A model generated the notes under the pieces. It saw only the letters and a program-made list of their open reading frames with translations. It had not been told where the DNA came from and made no database searches. Source: an uncultured Sinobacteraceae bacterium (GTDB taxonomy: Bacteria > Pseudomonadota > Gammaproteobacteria > Nevskiales > Nevskiaceae). From it: a stretch of DNA of 64,000 nucleotides. The DNA lies in NCBI GenBank assembly GCA_903822975.1, contig CAIJRD010000010.1, positions 167,167-231,166 on the forward strand, given 5' to 3'. Made by a program: the position numbers and the translations under genes. Shown here piece after piece: positions 54,482 through 63,801 of the stretch. The stretch's first letter is position 1. Every line of letters starts with the position of its first letter.

Positions 54482-54624
54482 CGTTTACTCCTGGATCGGC
54501 GTCGTGTATGTCACGTGCCTATCGATCCGACTGGTAGCCGCGGAGAAAGATTCCCCGCCTCGGCCGAACGGTCTCCATGGAGAAGGTGCGACTCCCGCGG
54601 TGGGGTCCTTCCGCGTTTGCTCAG

Positions 54625-55590
54625 TTATCCGGCAGGCTGTGCCGCGGCGCCGTTGGATGGTACTTCCGCAGAACGCGAGCCATACATCAGCGCGTACTGA
54701 TAGGTGAACTCGGCACCGAGCAGGAAAATCTGCGCGGCGTAATAAATCCAGACGATCAGCACGACGAAGGCACCCGCGGCACCGAACGACGACGACACCG
54801 CCGAACGTCCCAGGTAAAGGCCAATCGCCGACTTGCCGACCGAGAACAGCAGCGAAGTCACAGCGGCACCGATCCAGACATCGCGCCAGCCGATCACCGC
54901 CGTCGGCAGGAATTTGAAAATCAGCGCGAACAGCACCGTGATGAAACCGAAACTGACGACGAAGTTGACGCTCGACGCCAGCAGCGCTTCGCCGACCAGC
55001 CAGCCGCCCCAGAAAGTCGAAAAGGCTGAAATTGCCGTGGACACCAGTAGCGAAACGATCAGCAGAAAACCGACGCCCAGCACCAGGCCGAACGAGAGCA
55101 AGCGCGCGCGCAGGAAATTCAGCACGCCGTTGCCAGCGCGTGGCTTCGCATGCCAGATCAAGTCGATATCCGCCTGCAGCTCGGCGAAGACGGTGGTCGC
55201 ACCGACCAGCAATACCGCACTGCCAATGACGATCGACAGGATGCCGCCTTTGAGGCTCTGTGAGCTCGCGAGGATGGATTGAATCGTGCGCGCGCCATCT
55301 GTGCCGACGATGCCCTGCAGCTCCACCACGATCGCGCCCTGCGCCGCATCGCGGCCGAACACCACGCCTGCGATGGCGACCACGATCAACAGCAGTGGCG
55401 CCAGCGACAAGGCGGTGTAATAGGCGATTGCCGCGCCCATGCTGGAGGCTCGGTCATCGACCCAGCCGTTCAGCGAACGCCACACCAACAGGCCGAAATC
55501 GCGAAACGGTCCGCGTCGACGCGCTGCGACCGCAGCACCGACGCCCGCGCCGACCGCTGCACCGCGACCGCGTTCGTTCGACGCGTCCAT
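54625..55590 (-). CDS. YihY/BrkB family inner-membrane protein
   Basis: The 321-residue protein has six membrane helices. RASSMGAAIAYYTALSLAPLLLIVVAIAG (about residues 48-76) and WHAKPRAGNGVLNFLRARLLSFGLVLGVGFLL are signature blocks of YihY/BrkB (formerly called ribonuclease BN, wrongly), and GAAGAFVVLIVWIYYAAQIFLLGAEFTYQYA ends it. The function is debated: transporter or barrier-related. The start ATG at 55590 overlaps the LigD stop by one base (TGATG), so it is translationally coupled to ligD. The N-terminal 25 residues are Gly/Ala/Arg-rich and not part of the family core. Confidence 0.93.
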   Translation of the reverse strand: MDASNERGRGAAVGAGVGAAVAARRRGPFRDFGLLVWRSLNGWVDDRASSMGAAIAYYTALSLAPLLLIVVAIAGVVFGRDAAQGAIVVELQGIVGTDGARTIQSILASSQSLKGGILSIVIGSAVLLVGATTVFAELQADIDLIWHAKPRAGNGVLNFLRARLLSFGLVLGVGFLLIVSLLVSTAISAFSTFWGGWLVGEALLASSVNFVVSFGFITVLFALIFKFLPTAVIGWRDVWIGAAVTSLLFSVGKSAIGLYLGRSAVSSSFGAAGAFVVLIVWIYYAAQIFLLGAEFTYQYALMYGSRSAEVPSNGAAAQPAG

Positions 55591-58418
55591 CAAAGCTGCT
55601 CGAGGTTCGGAAGTTCGCGCGCGCTGGATTCGAAATCTTTCCAGGGATCGCTGCGCCGGCCGCCAAACCAGTCTTCCACGTTATCGATTCGATACGCTTG
55701 CGGATCAATCTTCGCCAGCTCCTTCCAAGCCACCGGCACGGCCACCGTCATGCCGGGGCGTGCGCGCGTCGAGTACGGCAGTACGGCGGTCGCACCTTCG
55801 CCATTGCGCAGATAGTCGATGAAGATCTTGCCGCGGCGGCGCGCCTTGCTCATCGTCGCGACATAACGCTGCGGCGACTGCGTCGCCAGCGTTTCGGCGA
55901 TCGTGCGGGTGAACGCCTTCACCTCGCTCCAGCCGCGCTGCGGCTTGATCGGCACCACCACATGCAGGCCTTTGCCGCCGGTGGTTTTGACGAAGCTTTC
56001 GAGCTTCAAGGACCGCAGCGCGTCGCGCACTTCGTGCGCGGCTTCGACCACGCGACTGAACGGCAAGGCCGTGTCCGGATCGAGATCGAATACGATCCAA
56101 TCGGGCTTGTTGAGATGCGGACGCTGGGCCCCCCAGCCGTGGAATTCGACCGCGTTGAACTGCACCAATTCGAGCAGGCCGGGCGCGTCATCGATCCACA
56201 TAATGCCGTGCCCCGCCGCCTTTCCGCGACGGACCTGCTTGCCCAGTCCGGGCATCGCGTTTTTCTGAAAGAAGCATTGATGCGCATCACCCTGCGGACA
56301 GCGCACCAATGACATTGGACGATCCTTGGCGAAGCGCAGGAACGCTTGCGCGACGCGCGCGTAATAACGCGCAAGGTCACCCTTGGTCGCGGCGGACTTC
56401 TCATCCATCACGCGATCGGGATGCGAGATGTCGATGCCTTCCAGCTGCAATGGAGCGGTCTTGGGAGCGGTCTTGGCGTGCGCGTCGCTGATGGCGACCG
56501 CCTTGGCGCGGCCGCGCGACTGCTTCGCCGAAGCCGTTGCGACTAGCCCGCGTCCACGCGTACGCGCTGACTTGTTCTCCGGCTGCGCCGTGACCTGCTT
56601 GACCGACTGCGCACGTTCGCGCCGCACCTGCGATGCCGGCTTGTCCTCGCGCAGCCCCTCGAAGGAGGGATGGCGCAGCGCACCGTCGCGTGTCATCTCG
56701 GTGAAGCTGACTTCGCAGACCAGCTCCGGTCGCACCCAATGCAAGCTGGCACCACGCGGCGGATTGTCGACTGCGGGCTGTTCGACTTCGCGCTGCTTCA
56801 TTTTCTTCGCGATGTCTGCCAAGGAGGTCTCCGAAAATCCGGTGCCGACCTTGCCGCAGTAGCGCAGCGACTTGCCTTCGCGCAGGCCCAGCAGCAACGA
56901 ACGAAAGCCCTTGCGATTACCACTCGCCTGGTGATAGCCGACGATGACGAATTCTTGCCGTTTGCCGCATTTCAGCTTGAGCCAACGACGACTGCGACCC
57001 TCTTCGTATGGTGCATCGGCGCGCTTCGCGATCAGGCCTTCGAGGCCCAGCTTGCAGGCCTGTGCCAACGTCACACGCACATCGCCACCGATGTCTTCGC
57101 TGTAGCGCAGCGGCGATTTCTTCAAGCCCTTCATCAAGGCTGCAAGGCGTTGCTTGCGTTCGCTCAACGGCAGAGGACGAAGATCTTCGCCGTCGAGCCA
57201 GAGCAGATCGAACACGTAGTAGACCAGGCCGCGGTCATCGATCTGCGTTCGATGGCCGCGCGTACCCATCACGTTCTGTAAGGCTTGAAAACTGCTACGG
57301 CCGTCTGCGTCGAGCGCGCAGATTTCACCATCGACAATCGCCTCCTGCGCATCGAGTCGTGTCAGCGCTTTGGCGATGTTCGGGAATGTTGCGCTCCAGT
57401 CGAGATGATTGCGCGAGCGAATTTTCACCTCGCCATCGCGCAGGGCCGCCAGCGCGCGGTAGCCGTCGAACTTCACCTCGTATCGATAGCCCGGCTCGTT
57501 CGGTGCGGTGTCGACCAAGGTGGCGAGCTGCGGCTCGAGCTCGTCCAGACGCGGCATCGCGGCGGTTGTGCTCGACTTGCGGCGCGTGCGTGGAGCGGTC
57601 TCGTCGGTCTTGGCGGTCTCGGCAGTTTTGGCGCGCGAGACTGCGCGTGTCACCGCAGCCGGCTTCTTTGTCGCCCGCAGTTTGGCGCCAGCTGCTGTCG
57701 TAACGCTTGCTACGCGCTTCACAGGCTTGCCCTTGGCGACCTCGGCAACGGTGCGGCCGCTCTCGACGCTCTCCGGCATGGCCTGTGTAACCTCGGCCTG
57801 CTTGCCGCTGCGAACGAAATCGTCGCTACGCTTGATCAGCAACCAGTTGTGCTTGCTGCTCGGCTTGCCGTTGGCCTGACGATCTTCACGCAGTCGCACC
57901 AACTGGAAGCGGCCGTTGGTCTTCTCGCCGGCAAGGCTGAAGGTCAGATGACCCTTCTTCAATCCGGCATGTGGATCACCCTCCGGCACCCACGTGCCGC
58001 GATCCCAGACGATTACGGCACCGGCCCCGTATTCGCCTTCAGGAATGATGCCTTCGAAACTGCGGTAGCCGATCGGATGGTCCTCGACCTCCACCGCCAA
58101 GCGCTTTTCCGATGGCGACAGGCTCGGGCCTTTCGGCACCGCCCAGCTCTTCAGCACGCCATCCAATTCCAGACGGAAGTCGAAATGAATGCGCGTGGCA
58201 TCGTGTTGCTGGATGACGAAGCGCAGCGCGCTCTGCGACTTGCGCCGCTCAAACGCACCGCGCGGCTCCGAGGTGATGTCGAAATGGCGCTTCGCGTTAT
58301 AGCGTTGCAATGCCGCATCGCTGCTCACCGCGCGTTGCGCGCGCGCGGCTCGACGTGCCTTGGGTCGCGCCTGCTTGGTTGCGGTCGCCGCTGCGTGTTT
58401 CGCCTTCGATTTCGCCAT
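55590..58418 (-). CDS. ligD: ATP-dependent DNA ligase D (LigD)
   Basis: The 942-residue enzyme has the Pseudomonas-type order. First a 3'-phosphoesterase domain (about 45-205) with RFVIQQHDATRIHFDFRLELDG and WAVPKGPS. Then a low-complexity Lys/Ala/Thr-rich linker (about 205-288), a ligase domain with the adenylated Lys316 in EVKFDGYR, and an archaeo-eukaryotic-primase-like polymerase domain (about 640-930) with PDWIVFDLDPD and DYLRNGEGATAVLPYSTRARPG. It repairs double-strand breaks by non-homologous end joining, normally with Ku. No ku gene is visible in the window. The start at 58418 (MAKSKAK) is chosen by composition; the frame extends to 58511 with a Cys-containing leader unlike the family. 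Confidence 0.95.
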   Translation of the reverse strand: MAKSKAKHAAATATKQARPKARRAARAQRAVSSDAALQRYNAKRHFDITSEPRGAFERRKSQSALRFVIQQHDATRIHFDFRLELDGVLKSWAVPKGPSLSPSEKRLAVEVEDHPIGYRSFEGIIPEGEYGAGAVIVWDRGTWVPEGDPHAGLKKGHLTFSLAGEKTNGRFQLVRLREDRQANGKPSSKHNWLLIKRSDDFVRSGKQAEVTQAMPESVESGRTVAEVAKGKPVKRVASVTTAAGAKLRATKKPAAVTRAVSRAKTAETAKTDETAPRTRRKSSTTAAMPRLDELEPQLATLVDTAPNEPGYRYEVKFDGYRALAALRDGEVKIRSRNHLDWSATFPNIAKALTRLDAQEAIVDGEICALDADGRSSFQALQNVMGTRGHRTQIDDRGLVYYVFDLLWLDGEDLRPLPLSERKQRLAALMKGLKKSPLRYSEDIGGDVRVTLAQACKLGLEGLIAKRADAPYEEGRSRRWLKLKCGKRQEFVIVGYHQASGNRKGFRSLLLGLREGKSLRYCGKVGTGFSETSLADIAKKMKQREVEQPAVDNPPRGASLHWVRPELVCEVSFTEMTRDGALRHPSFEGLREDKPASQVRRERAQSVKQVTAQPENKSARTRGRGLVATASAKQSRGRAKAVAISDAHAKTAPKTAPLQLEGIDISHPDRVMDEKSAATKGDLARYYARVAQAFLRFAKDRPMSLVRCPQGDAHQCFFQKNAMPGLGKQVRRGKAAGHGIMWIDDAPGLLELVQFNAVEFHGWGAQRPHLNKPDWIVFDLDPDTALPFSRVVEAAHEVRDALRSLKLESFVKTTGGKGLHVVVPIKPQRGWSEVKAFTRTIAETLATQSPQRYVATMSKARRRGKIFIDYLRNGEGATAVLPYSTRARPGMTVAVPVAWKELAKIDPQAYRIDNVEDWFGGRRSDPWKDFESSARELPNLEQL

Positions 58419-58759
58419 GGGGAGATGCATCCTGCGTGAAACCTTGCCACAGCGTGTGCAGTGGCACCCAAGCATGGACGGGTGCTGGACGCTCAAAGTT
58501 CGCCACGGCACCGGTACCGCGTGACTTTCAGACTGAATCGATCGAACGATGCTCGCCGCTACGTGCTTCCGGCCGTGTCAGCGCGACGCCTACACACGCC
58601 AGTGGCACGCTAACGACACGCTTCGACCTCAGTAGACGATAGTGCTTCTCTACATGATGCCGAAGCGCGTCGTTATCAAGCGCAGCTCCTTCAACGCCGA
58701 ATCGTGAGACTTCAAATCGTCGTAACTACTCGACGTAACCTCAGGGCTGACCGCTTGCG

Positions 58760-59206
58760 CTAACCGCCCGGGCTGCTTTGCGGCATCCGCGCCGGCTGCG
58801 TGTCGCTCGGGGTCTGCGCGGGTTTCGAGTGCTTCTTCGGTTCGGTTGTCTTGGCGGCAGTACTCGGCGGAATGTCCGAATGCTGCGGCATGGTGGACGG
58901 ATCGACATTGCGACTCGCGGCGCGCTCGGTCTGGCTCTTCGCCGATGGCGCTGCGGGTGCGGCTGCTGACGGTGGAATATCCGAATGCTGTGGCATCGTC
59001 GCGGGCGTTACGTTGCGACTGGCTTCGCGCTCAACCGCGCTCTTGCTGCTCGCATTGTCGCCGGGACCGCCAAGCGGTTGCGTGTTGCCTGGCCCTGCGC
59101 CGGCATCCGACATGCCGCTACCGCCGGGCGCTCCAGAGCCTTGAGCGTGGACCGCAGTGGCGGCGAGCAACAGAGTGAATGCAGAAATTGTGGACTTGGT
59201 TTTCAT
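58760..59206 (-). CDS. Secreted repeat protein of unknown function
   Basis: From ATG 59206 (GGAG upstream) the 148-residue product has a signal peptide (about residues 1-20, ending in HAQ). The mature chain is Gly/Pro/Ser/Ala-rich and contains a duplicated block: EREASRNVTPATMPQHSDIPPS and TERAASRNVDPSTMPQHSDIPPS, about 36 residues apart. The rest (KKHSKPAQTPSDTQPARMPQSSPGG) is disordered. No known domain. The internal duplication suggests binding of a repetitive partner or a structural role at the cell surface. It stands alone between ligD and a redox gene. Confidence 0.75.
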   Translation of the reverse strand: MKTKSTISAFTLLLAATAVHAQGSGAPGGSGMSDAGAGPGNTQPLGGPGDNASSKSAVEREASRNVTPATMPQHSDIPPSAAAPAAPSAKSQTERAASRNVDPSTMPQHSDIPPSTAAKTTEPKKHSKPAQTPSDTQPARMPQSSPGG

Positions 59207-59590
59207 AGGTGGCTCCGATAGCACGATGGGGGAATTGCCATGGCGTCGTTGCCAGCGTTGGCACTTAAAAGGACAGCCGACCTTTTTCCTTGGTTCAATG
59301 CGTCTACGTGCAACTTCCATTCACCTGCATTAGCGGCGCGACTGCCACGTCGCCGATTGCACGTCGATTCGTACTGGCACCGACTTCGCCGCAGACACCT
59401 TGCGTTCTTCGGCGTGATGACCGGTGGACCCACGACGCCTACGCGAGCTGATCGCCGACATCTGACAAACGGCGTGCCGGATCGTCGCAGCCTCAAAGGA
59501 AAACAAAGGACTACAAACTGCCGGGAACCGCAGGCGCTGCACCGGGTCACTCATACAGAGCTCGCACCATTACGGCGCGTCCGGAGATTG
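59207..59590. other. Divergent intergenic stretch, no supported gene
   Basis: About 380 bases between the secreted repeat protein and the Prx-Grx fusion. An open frame continues upstream of the fusion start but has Arg/His-rich, non-protein-like composition. No regulatory motif was recognised. Confidence 0.4.
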
Positions 59591-60382
59591 ATGTCCGCCT
59601 CACTACCAGCCACCCACGCCGAAGCTGCCGATGCGGCGGCCACGGGCGTCGGCACGATTCCCTCGGTCGTGCTGTTCAGGCCTACACGCAGCACGATCGA
59701 AACCGCCGACAGCGCCGCGCTGTTCGCGGGTCGAAACGTCATTGTCTTCGCACTGCCGGGGGCGTTCACACCGACCTGCTCCTCACAACATCTGCCGCGC
59801 TACGAAGAACTCGCCGAGCGATTCTTCGCCAATAGCGTCGACAGCATCCTGTGCGTGTCGGTCAATGATCCGTTCGTAATGTGCGAGTGGGCGGAGCAGC
59901 AGCGCGTAGAGCACGTGCAACTGCTGTCTGACGGAAATGGTGACTTCACCCGCGCGATGGATCTGCTGATCGATCTCGGCGACAAGGGACTCGGCCTGCG
60001 CTCGCGCCGCTATTCGATGTTCGTGCGCGACGGTCGCATCGAGAAGATGTTTGTCGAAGCCGATGAACCCGGCGATCCGTACAACGTTTCCGACGCCGAT
60101 ACCATGCTTGACTTTCTCGCGCCCGGTAGCCCGAAGCCACCGAGCGTGGTGCTGTTCACCAAGCCCGGCTGCCCCTACTGCAGCAAGGCCATTGCGCTTT
60201 TGGACCAGCGCGGGCTTACGTATCACGCAATCAGTCTCGGCGACGCCGAACGCAGTCGGGTACTGAGTGGCGTGGCCGGTGCGGCGACGACGCCGCAAGT
60301 TTTCATCAACGGCCACTTGATCGGCGACTCCGAAGCGCTTGAGCGACATCTGCTCGACGCATCCGGTCGCGGAGCTTCTTGA
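59591..60382 (+). CDS. Peroxiredoxin-glutaredoxin fusion
   Basis: The 263-residue protein joins an N-terminal Prx5-type peroxiredoxin (residues about 20-175) and a C-terminal glutaredoxin (about 184-258). The peroxidatic Cys63 lies in PGAFTPTCSSQHLPRY; the glutaredoxin active site is CPYC at 194-197 with TPQVFINGHLIGDSE as the glutathione site. Such hybrids (as in Haemophilus and some cyanobacteria) reduce peroxides with glutathione without a separate glutaredoxin. It is cytoplasmic. GGAG is 5 bases before the ATG at 59591; the longer upstream frame is rejected. Confidence 0.93.
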   Translation: MSASLPATHAEAADAAATGVGTIPSVVLFRPTRSTIETADSAALFAGRNVIVFALPGAFTPTCSSQHLPRYEELAERFFANSVDSILCVSVNDPFVMCEWAEQQRVEHVQLLSDGNGDFTRAMDLLIDLGDKGLGLRSRRYSMFVRDGRIEKMFVEADEPGDPYNVSDADTMLDFLAPGSPKPPSVVLFTKPGCPYCSKAIALLDQRGLTYHAISLGDAERSRVLSGVAGAATTPQVFINGHLIGDSEALERHLLDASGRGAS

Positions 60383-60441
60383 GCTGAATACGCAGACACA
60401 TTCATAGCCGCGACAGCGCGGTCTATTGCTGGAGGCAGCAC

Positions 60442-60636
60442 ATGAAACTGGAACCCAAGAAACCCGAGACGCTGATCGACCAGGCGCTGGACGATACCTA
60501 CCCGGCGTCCGATCCGCCGGCAATCAGCGGCCTGCGGACACGCCGCGAGCGCGAGCTGCGCGATATCGACGCATTGAAGGACGAAAAGATGAAAGCCGAC
60601 AAGAACAATCGGAAGGACAATGCACCGGCACATTGA
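60442..60636 (+). CDS. Small conserved protein with a YPASDPPA motif
   Basis: The 64-residue product is highly charged and has the core LIDQALDDTYPASDPPAI (about residues 11-28), a pattern I recall from many short proteobacterial proteins of unknown function. The rest is a Lys/Asp/Arg-rich tail. GGAGG lies 6 bases before the ATG, so translation is well supported. It starts 59 bases after the Prx-Grx gene and may share its transcript. Confidence 0.75.
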   Translation: MKLEPKKPETLIDQALDDTYPASDPPAISGLRTRRERELRDIDALKDEKMKADKNNRKDNAPAH

Positions 60637-60914
60637 ATGCGGCTCTGTGACGAGAGCATTCAGCATCGGTTTGGCTGCGGTTCTGCAAACCTATCCACCC
60701 GCCGACGCCACTAACTCTTAGTGGTCGACAAGCATTCAGAGAAGGCTACACGGGCAACCATGCCCGCTCCGTAGCGGTGGATGTGGTGCGCATGACTAAC
60801 ACGGTCACGCGCAGTAGCTCCGCATGCTCGCGATGGCATGGTTCTGGGCATTGCGTTTTGATCCGGACTCCTATCGCTAGTCAATCGCATCGAAGCACGC
60901 GACACTGACCGCTT

Positions 60915-61445
60915 ATGACTGCACGCGAGCGCTCGACGACCACGATTCTGCCAATGCAGCACTCGCCTGCAGTTTTCGTCGACGCGCTCAACCTCGCCTA
61001 TTGGTGCGGCAACCCACCATCGTTGCGCGTGCCGCTCACCGTGCTGAGCGGATTGATCGACCAAGGACACTCACCGGTTCTTTATTTCGATGCCAGCACC
61101 CGCTATCGGCTGGTTCACGAGGTAGACAGGTATGAGGAACTGCTGTCGTTTCCGCAGTTCGCTGTCGAAGTCCCCGCGGGCAAGAGTGCGGATGGGCAAA
61201 TGCTCAAGCACGCCCGCGCGACCGGGGCCTGCATCCTCAGCCGGGATATGTTTCGAGATCATCGAAAGCGCTATCGCAAGCTGATCGACGATTCCACACG
61301 CCTGTTCCCCGGCTTCGTCTCCGACGATCGGGTGATCATTCAGGCGCTATCGCTCGACGTTCCCTTATTGCCGAATCTGGACGAGATCTGGCAACACCTG
61401 ATCTCGCAACTGCGAACTCAAACGGCGCGCGTTGTTCCGCAGTAG
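60915..61445 (+). CDS. NYN/PIN-like ribonuclease domain protein
   Basis: The 176-residue protein fits the PIN-like NYN/Zc3h12a fold: AVFVDALNLAYWCG (about residues 19-32) has the first acidic residue in a VDxxN motif, PVLYFDAS the second, and GACILSRDMFRDHRKRYRKL (about 104-123) the third acidic centre. Such proteins are metal-dependent RNases, as solitary bacterial enzymes of unclear target. ATG 60954 (MQHSPAVF) is an alternative, perhaps better, start; no strong ribosome site decides. It is single, with no toxin-antitoxin partner visible. Confidence 0.75.
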   Translation: MTARERSTTTILPMQHSPAVFVDALNLAYWCGNPPSLRVPLTVLSGLIDQGHSPVLYFDASTRYRLVHEVDRYEELLSFPQFAVEVPAGKSADGQMLKHARATGACILSRDMFRDHRKRYRKLIDDSTRLFPGFVSDDRVIIQALSLDVPLLPNLDEIWQHLISQLRTQTARVVPQ

Positions 61446-61654
61446 CAAGACCGAGTGGTTCTGCCGCGCGGCCGATACGTGGGCCGGCCGACTCGGTCAT
61501 CGCGCTAGCTGAGCGTGATGCATGCGAAGCGTGGTTGTCCGCGCTGCACTCCGATTGCCATGCGGCACAACCCCGCACATGCCTGCGCGATTGGTCGCGT
61601 GGATACGCCAACATTGCCGACTCCGCGTTCTGATATAGCCTCGACGGCCTTACA

Positions 61655-62581
61655 ATGCTTGCGCGCCAGTGCCTGGAAATCGCTCCCATTACTCGTCTTC
61701 CGAACTCAGTCGAGGTCAATCCCTCGCTCAGTATCAACTCACAAGCATTGCAGCCCGTGCTGCATCTGGATGCGTTGGGGAACGATCGCTTCGCGGCCAA
61801 TACGCTATCGCCCAACATGGGGGGTGCGATCTTTGGCGGTCAGTATCTGGCCAATGTCGTGGGTGCGGCGATGCTCACCGCCGATGCGCATCATCCGCAC
61901 ATGATGCAGGCGTTCTTCCTGCGCGCTGGCGATCTTCAGTCACCGCTCGAATATTCCGTGCAGCGCGTGCGCGAAGGCCGCCGCTTCGCACACCGCCGCG
62001 TCGAAGTGCATCAACAGGAACGCCTGCTGATGACCGCCGACGTCTCGCTTTATACCGGTGGGAACGCGGGGCATCACCACCAGCGCACGATGCCGGTGCT
62101 GCCGCCACCCGAGCAACTCGACACACTCGAAGTGCTGCTCAAGCGACATCGCACTGAGATATCCGCCGATATTCGCGAACGCGTGCTGCGCAAGCAGGCC
62201 GTCCTGGTAAAGCCCGTTGACCCAACGGCGTCGATTTTCCATAAAGCGAAGCAAGCGCAGTTGGCCATCTGGCTCAAGACCGCGCAGACGATGCCGGCGA
62301 CACGCTACTACCGCTATTGCGCGCTGACCTACTTGGCCGACTACTGGCTCGGAGCGGTTTCCACGGCGTTATACGCAGACAGCATCTTCTCGCCCGCGCA
62401 CGCGGTGCTGAGCCTCAATCACAGCCTGTGGTTTCACACCGAACCGATGTTGGATGACTGGCTGCTGTATGCACTCGACAGTCCAAACGCCGGGCGTGGA
62501 CTCGGGCTAGGTCACGGCGCTTTCTACGATCGTCGCGGTACCTTGCTGGCAACCGCGATGCAGGAGGCGCTGCAGCTTTGA
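61655..62581 (+). CDS. Acyl-CoA thioesterase (TesB-like)
   Basis: The 308-residue protein has a double-hotdog layout. The first half has NMGGAIFGGQYLANVVGAAML and QAFFLRAGDLQSPLEYSVQRVREGRRFAHRRVEVHQ; the second half ends with SLNHSLWFH, DWLLYALDSPNAGRGLGLGHGAFYDRRGTLLATAMQEAL, the classic acyl-CoA thioesterase II ending. It hydrolyses acyl-CoA to free acid and CoA in the cytoplasm. The start is uncertain; frames before the first Met are open a short way and no strong ribosome site is seen. It is convergent with the AveC-family gene. Confidence 0.92.
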   Translation: MLARQCLEIAPITRLPNSVEVNPSLSINSQALQPVLHLDALGNDRFAANTLSPNMGGAIFGGQYLANVVGAAMLTADAHHPHMMQAFFLRAGDLQSPLEYSVQRVREGRRFAHRRVEVHQQERLLMTADVSLYTGGNAGHHHQRTMPVLPPPEQLDTLEVLLKRHRTEISADIRERVLRKQAVLVKPVDPTASIFHKAKQAQLAIWLKTAQTMPATRYYRYCALTYLADYWLGAVSTALYADSIFSPAHAVLSLNHSLWFHTEPMLDDWLLYALDSPNAGRGLGLGHGAFYDRRGTLLATAMQEALQL

Positions 62582-62641
62582 GCTGAAGCGCCTCCCGAGT
62601 TGACCGAACTGACGTTGTGCGCTCGACTAAGGCGACGACAC

Positions 62642-63706
62642 TCAGAACGGATTGTTCTTCGGCCTCGGCATCAGCACGCCCGGGCCCGGGCACTGATCCG
62701 CATTCGGCCCATACGCGCATAGTCCGTTGATCATGTACGAGGGATAGCCTTGCGGGAATGGATCGGAGTGCAGCGCGAACCATTGCATCGGCACCGTGAA
62801 CACAAACAGCATCGACAAGTGCACGTAGGCGAACAGCGCGAGGAACTTGATCCACTGGCGCGACATTTCGCCGACGCGCAGCTTCTCGAGACCGCGCTCG
62901 ACGAAGGTTTGTCCGCGATCATCGCGATAGAACAGCAGCAGCATGGTCGCACCGATCGTGAAGCCGCCGTAGCAGATGCCTTCGCTCATCGGAAACTGGT
63001 AAGTCTGCCCAGCGAACAGCGTGATCTCGCGGATACCGCCTGGATATGCATAGACGCCGGTTCGCAGCAGCAGCGATTCGAAGATCGTATCCATCACGAT
63101 CAAGATCAGGATGCCGAGTGTCGCGAGCTGGAACTTGCTCAGACCGGTCCAGCGCTCCTTGATCTTGTTCAGCATCATCAGCACCGGGAAGCACAGCGAA
63201 TAGCCGATGATGGTGTAGCCGACGATGATCAGCAGCAGTGGCTCCGGCAGATTGTTGCCATTCGGGCTGGTCCAGCCCGGCATCGAGCCGAGCGTCCAAG
63301 TGCCCAGGTTGACCATGTAGGAGTTGTACAGGAGCGAGGCCGAGGTGTAGCTCATCATCGGGTCCTGGAAGAACAGCGTCAGCCAGCATACGTAGAGCAT
63401 GCCGGTGGTGGTCATGTGGCCTTCACGTATCCAGGGGCGGATCACGAACATCGTGAAGAACAGCACGCCGAGCACGGTGGCGACGCATTGCACCCAGAAA
63501 ATGAATTGCGCTGCCGCATGCGGCAACACATCCGGTCCCGGCGCAGTCGGCACCGCATGGCCGCTGATGAACCAGCGCGCCATTACGAACAGGATGAACA
63601 GCAGAATGGCGCCACCAGCCCAGGCCCAACGGACCACCGGCGGCGTGGCCGCTTGTACCAGAGACTGGCCGACACTACGGCTACGATCGCGGATCACTGC
63701 GGACAT
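62642..63706 (-). CDS. AveC-family (spirocyclase-like) membrane protein
   Basis: The 354-residue protein starts at ATG 63706 with AGGAG 8 bases upstream. It has about eight membrane helices (first near residues 25-45, with further ones through about residue 310). Motifs are FFQDPMMSYTSASLLYNSYMVNLGTWT and YPGGIREITLFAGQTYQFPMSEGICYG in the loops and FALHSDPFPQGYPSYMINGLCAYG at the C-terminus. I place it with the proteins annotated as AveC-family spirocyclases, named for AveC of avermectin biosynthesis; outside that pathway the role is unknown, and many occur in steroid- and hydrocarbon-degrading bacteria. It follows another membrane protein on the same strand (95 bases apart), so they may be an operon. 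Confidence 0.72.
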   Translation of the reverse strand: MSAVIRDRSRSVGQSLVQAATPPVVRWAWAGGAILLFILFVMARWFISGHAVPTAPGPDVLPHAAAQFIFWVQCVATVLGVLFFTMFVIRPWIREGHMTTTGMLYVCWLTLFFQDPMMSYTSASLLYNSYMVNLGTWTLGSMPGWTSPNGNNLPEPLLLIIVGYTIIGYSLCFPVLMMLNKIKERWTGLSKFQLATLGILILIVMDTIFESLLLRTGVYAYPGGIREITLFAGQTYQFPMSEGICYGGFTIGATMLLLFYRDDRGQTFVERGLEKLRVGEMSRQWIKFLALFAYVHLSMLFVFTVPMQWFALHSDPFPQGYPSYMINGLCAYGPNADQCPGPGVLMPRPKNNPF

Positions 63707-63801
63707 TTCTACTCTCCTGAGGTCGCACAACTCACCGTGACCCTGCGGCCGCCGGTGTTGGTCGATATGAAGTTAGCTTGCATTGTTGGCGAGCGCGTCA
63801 T

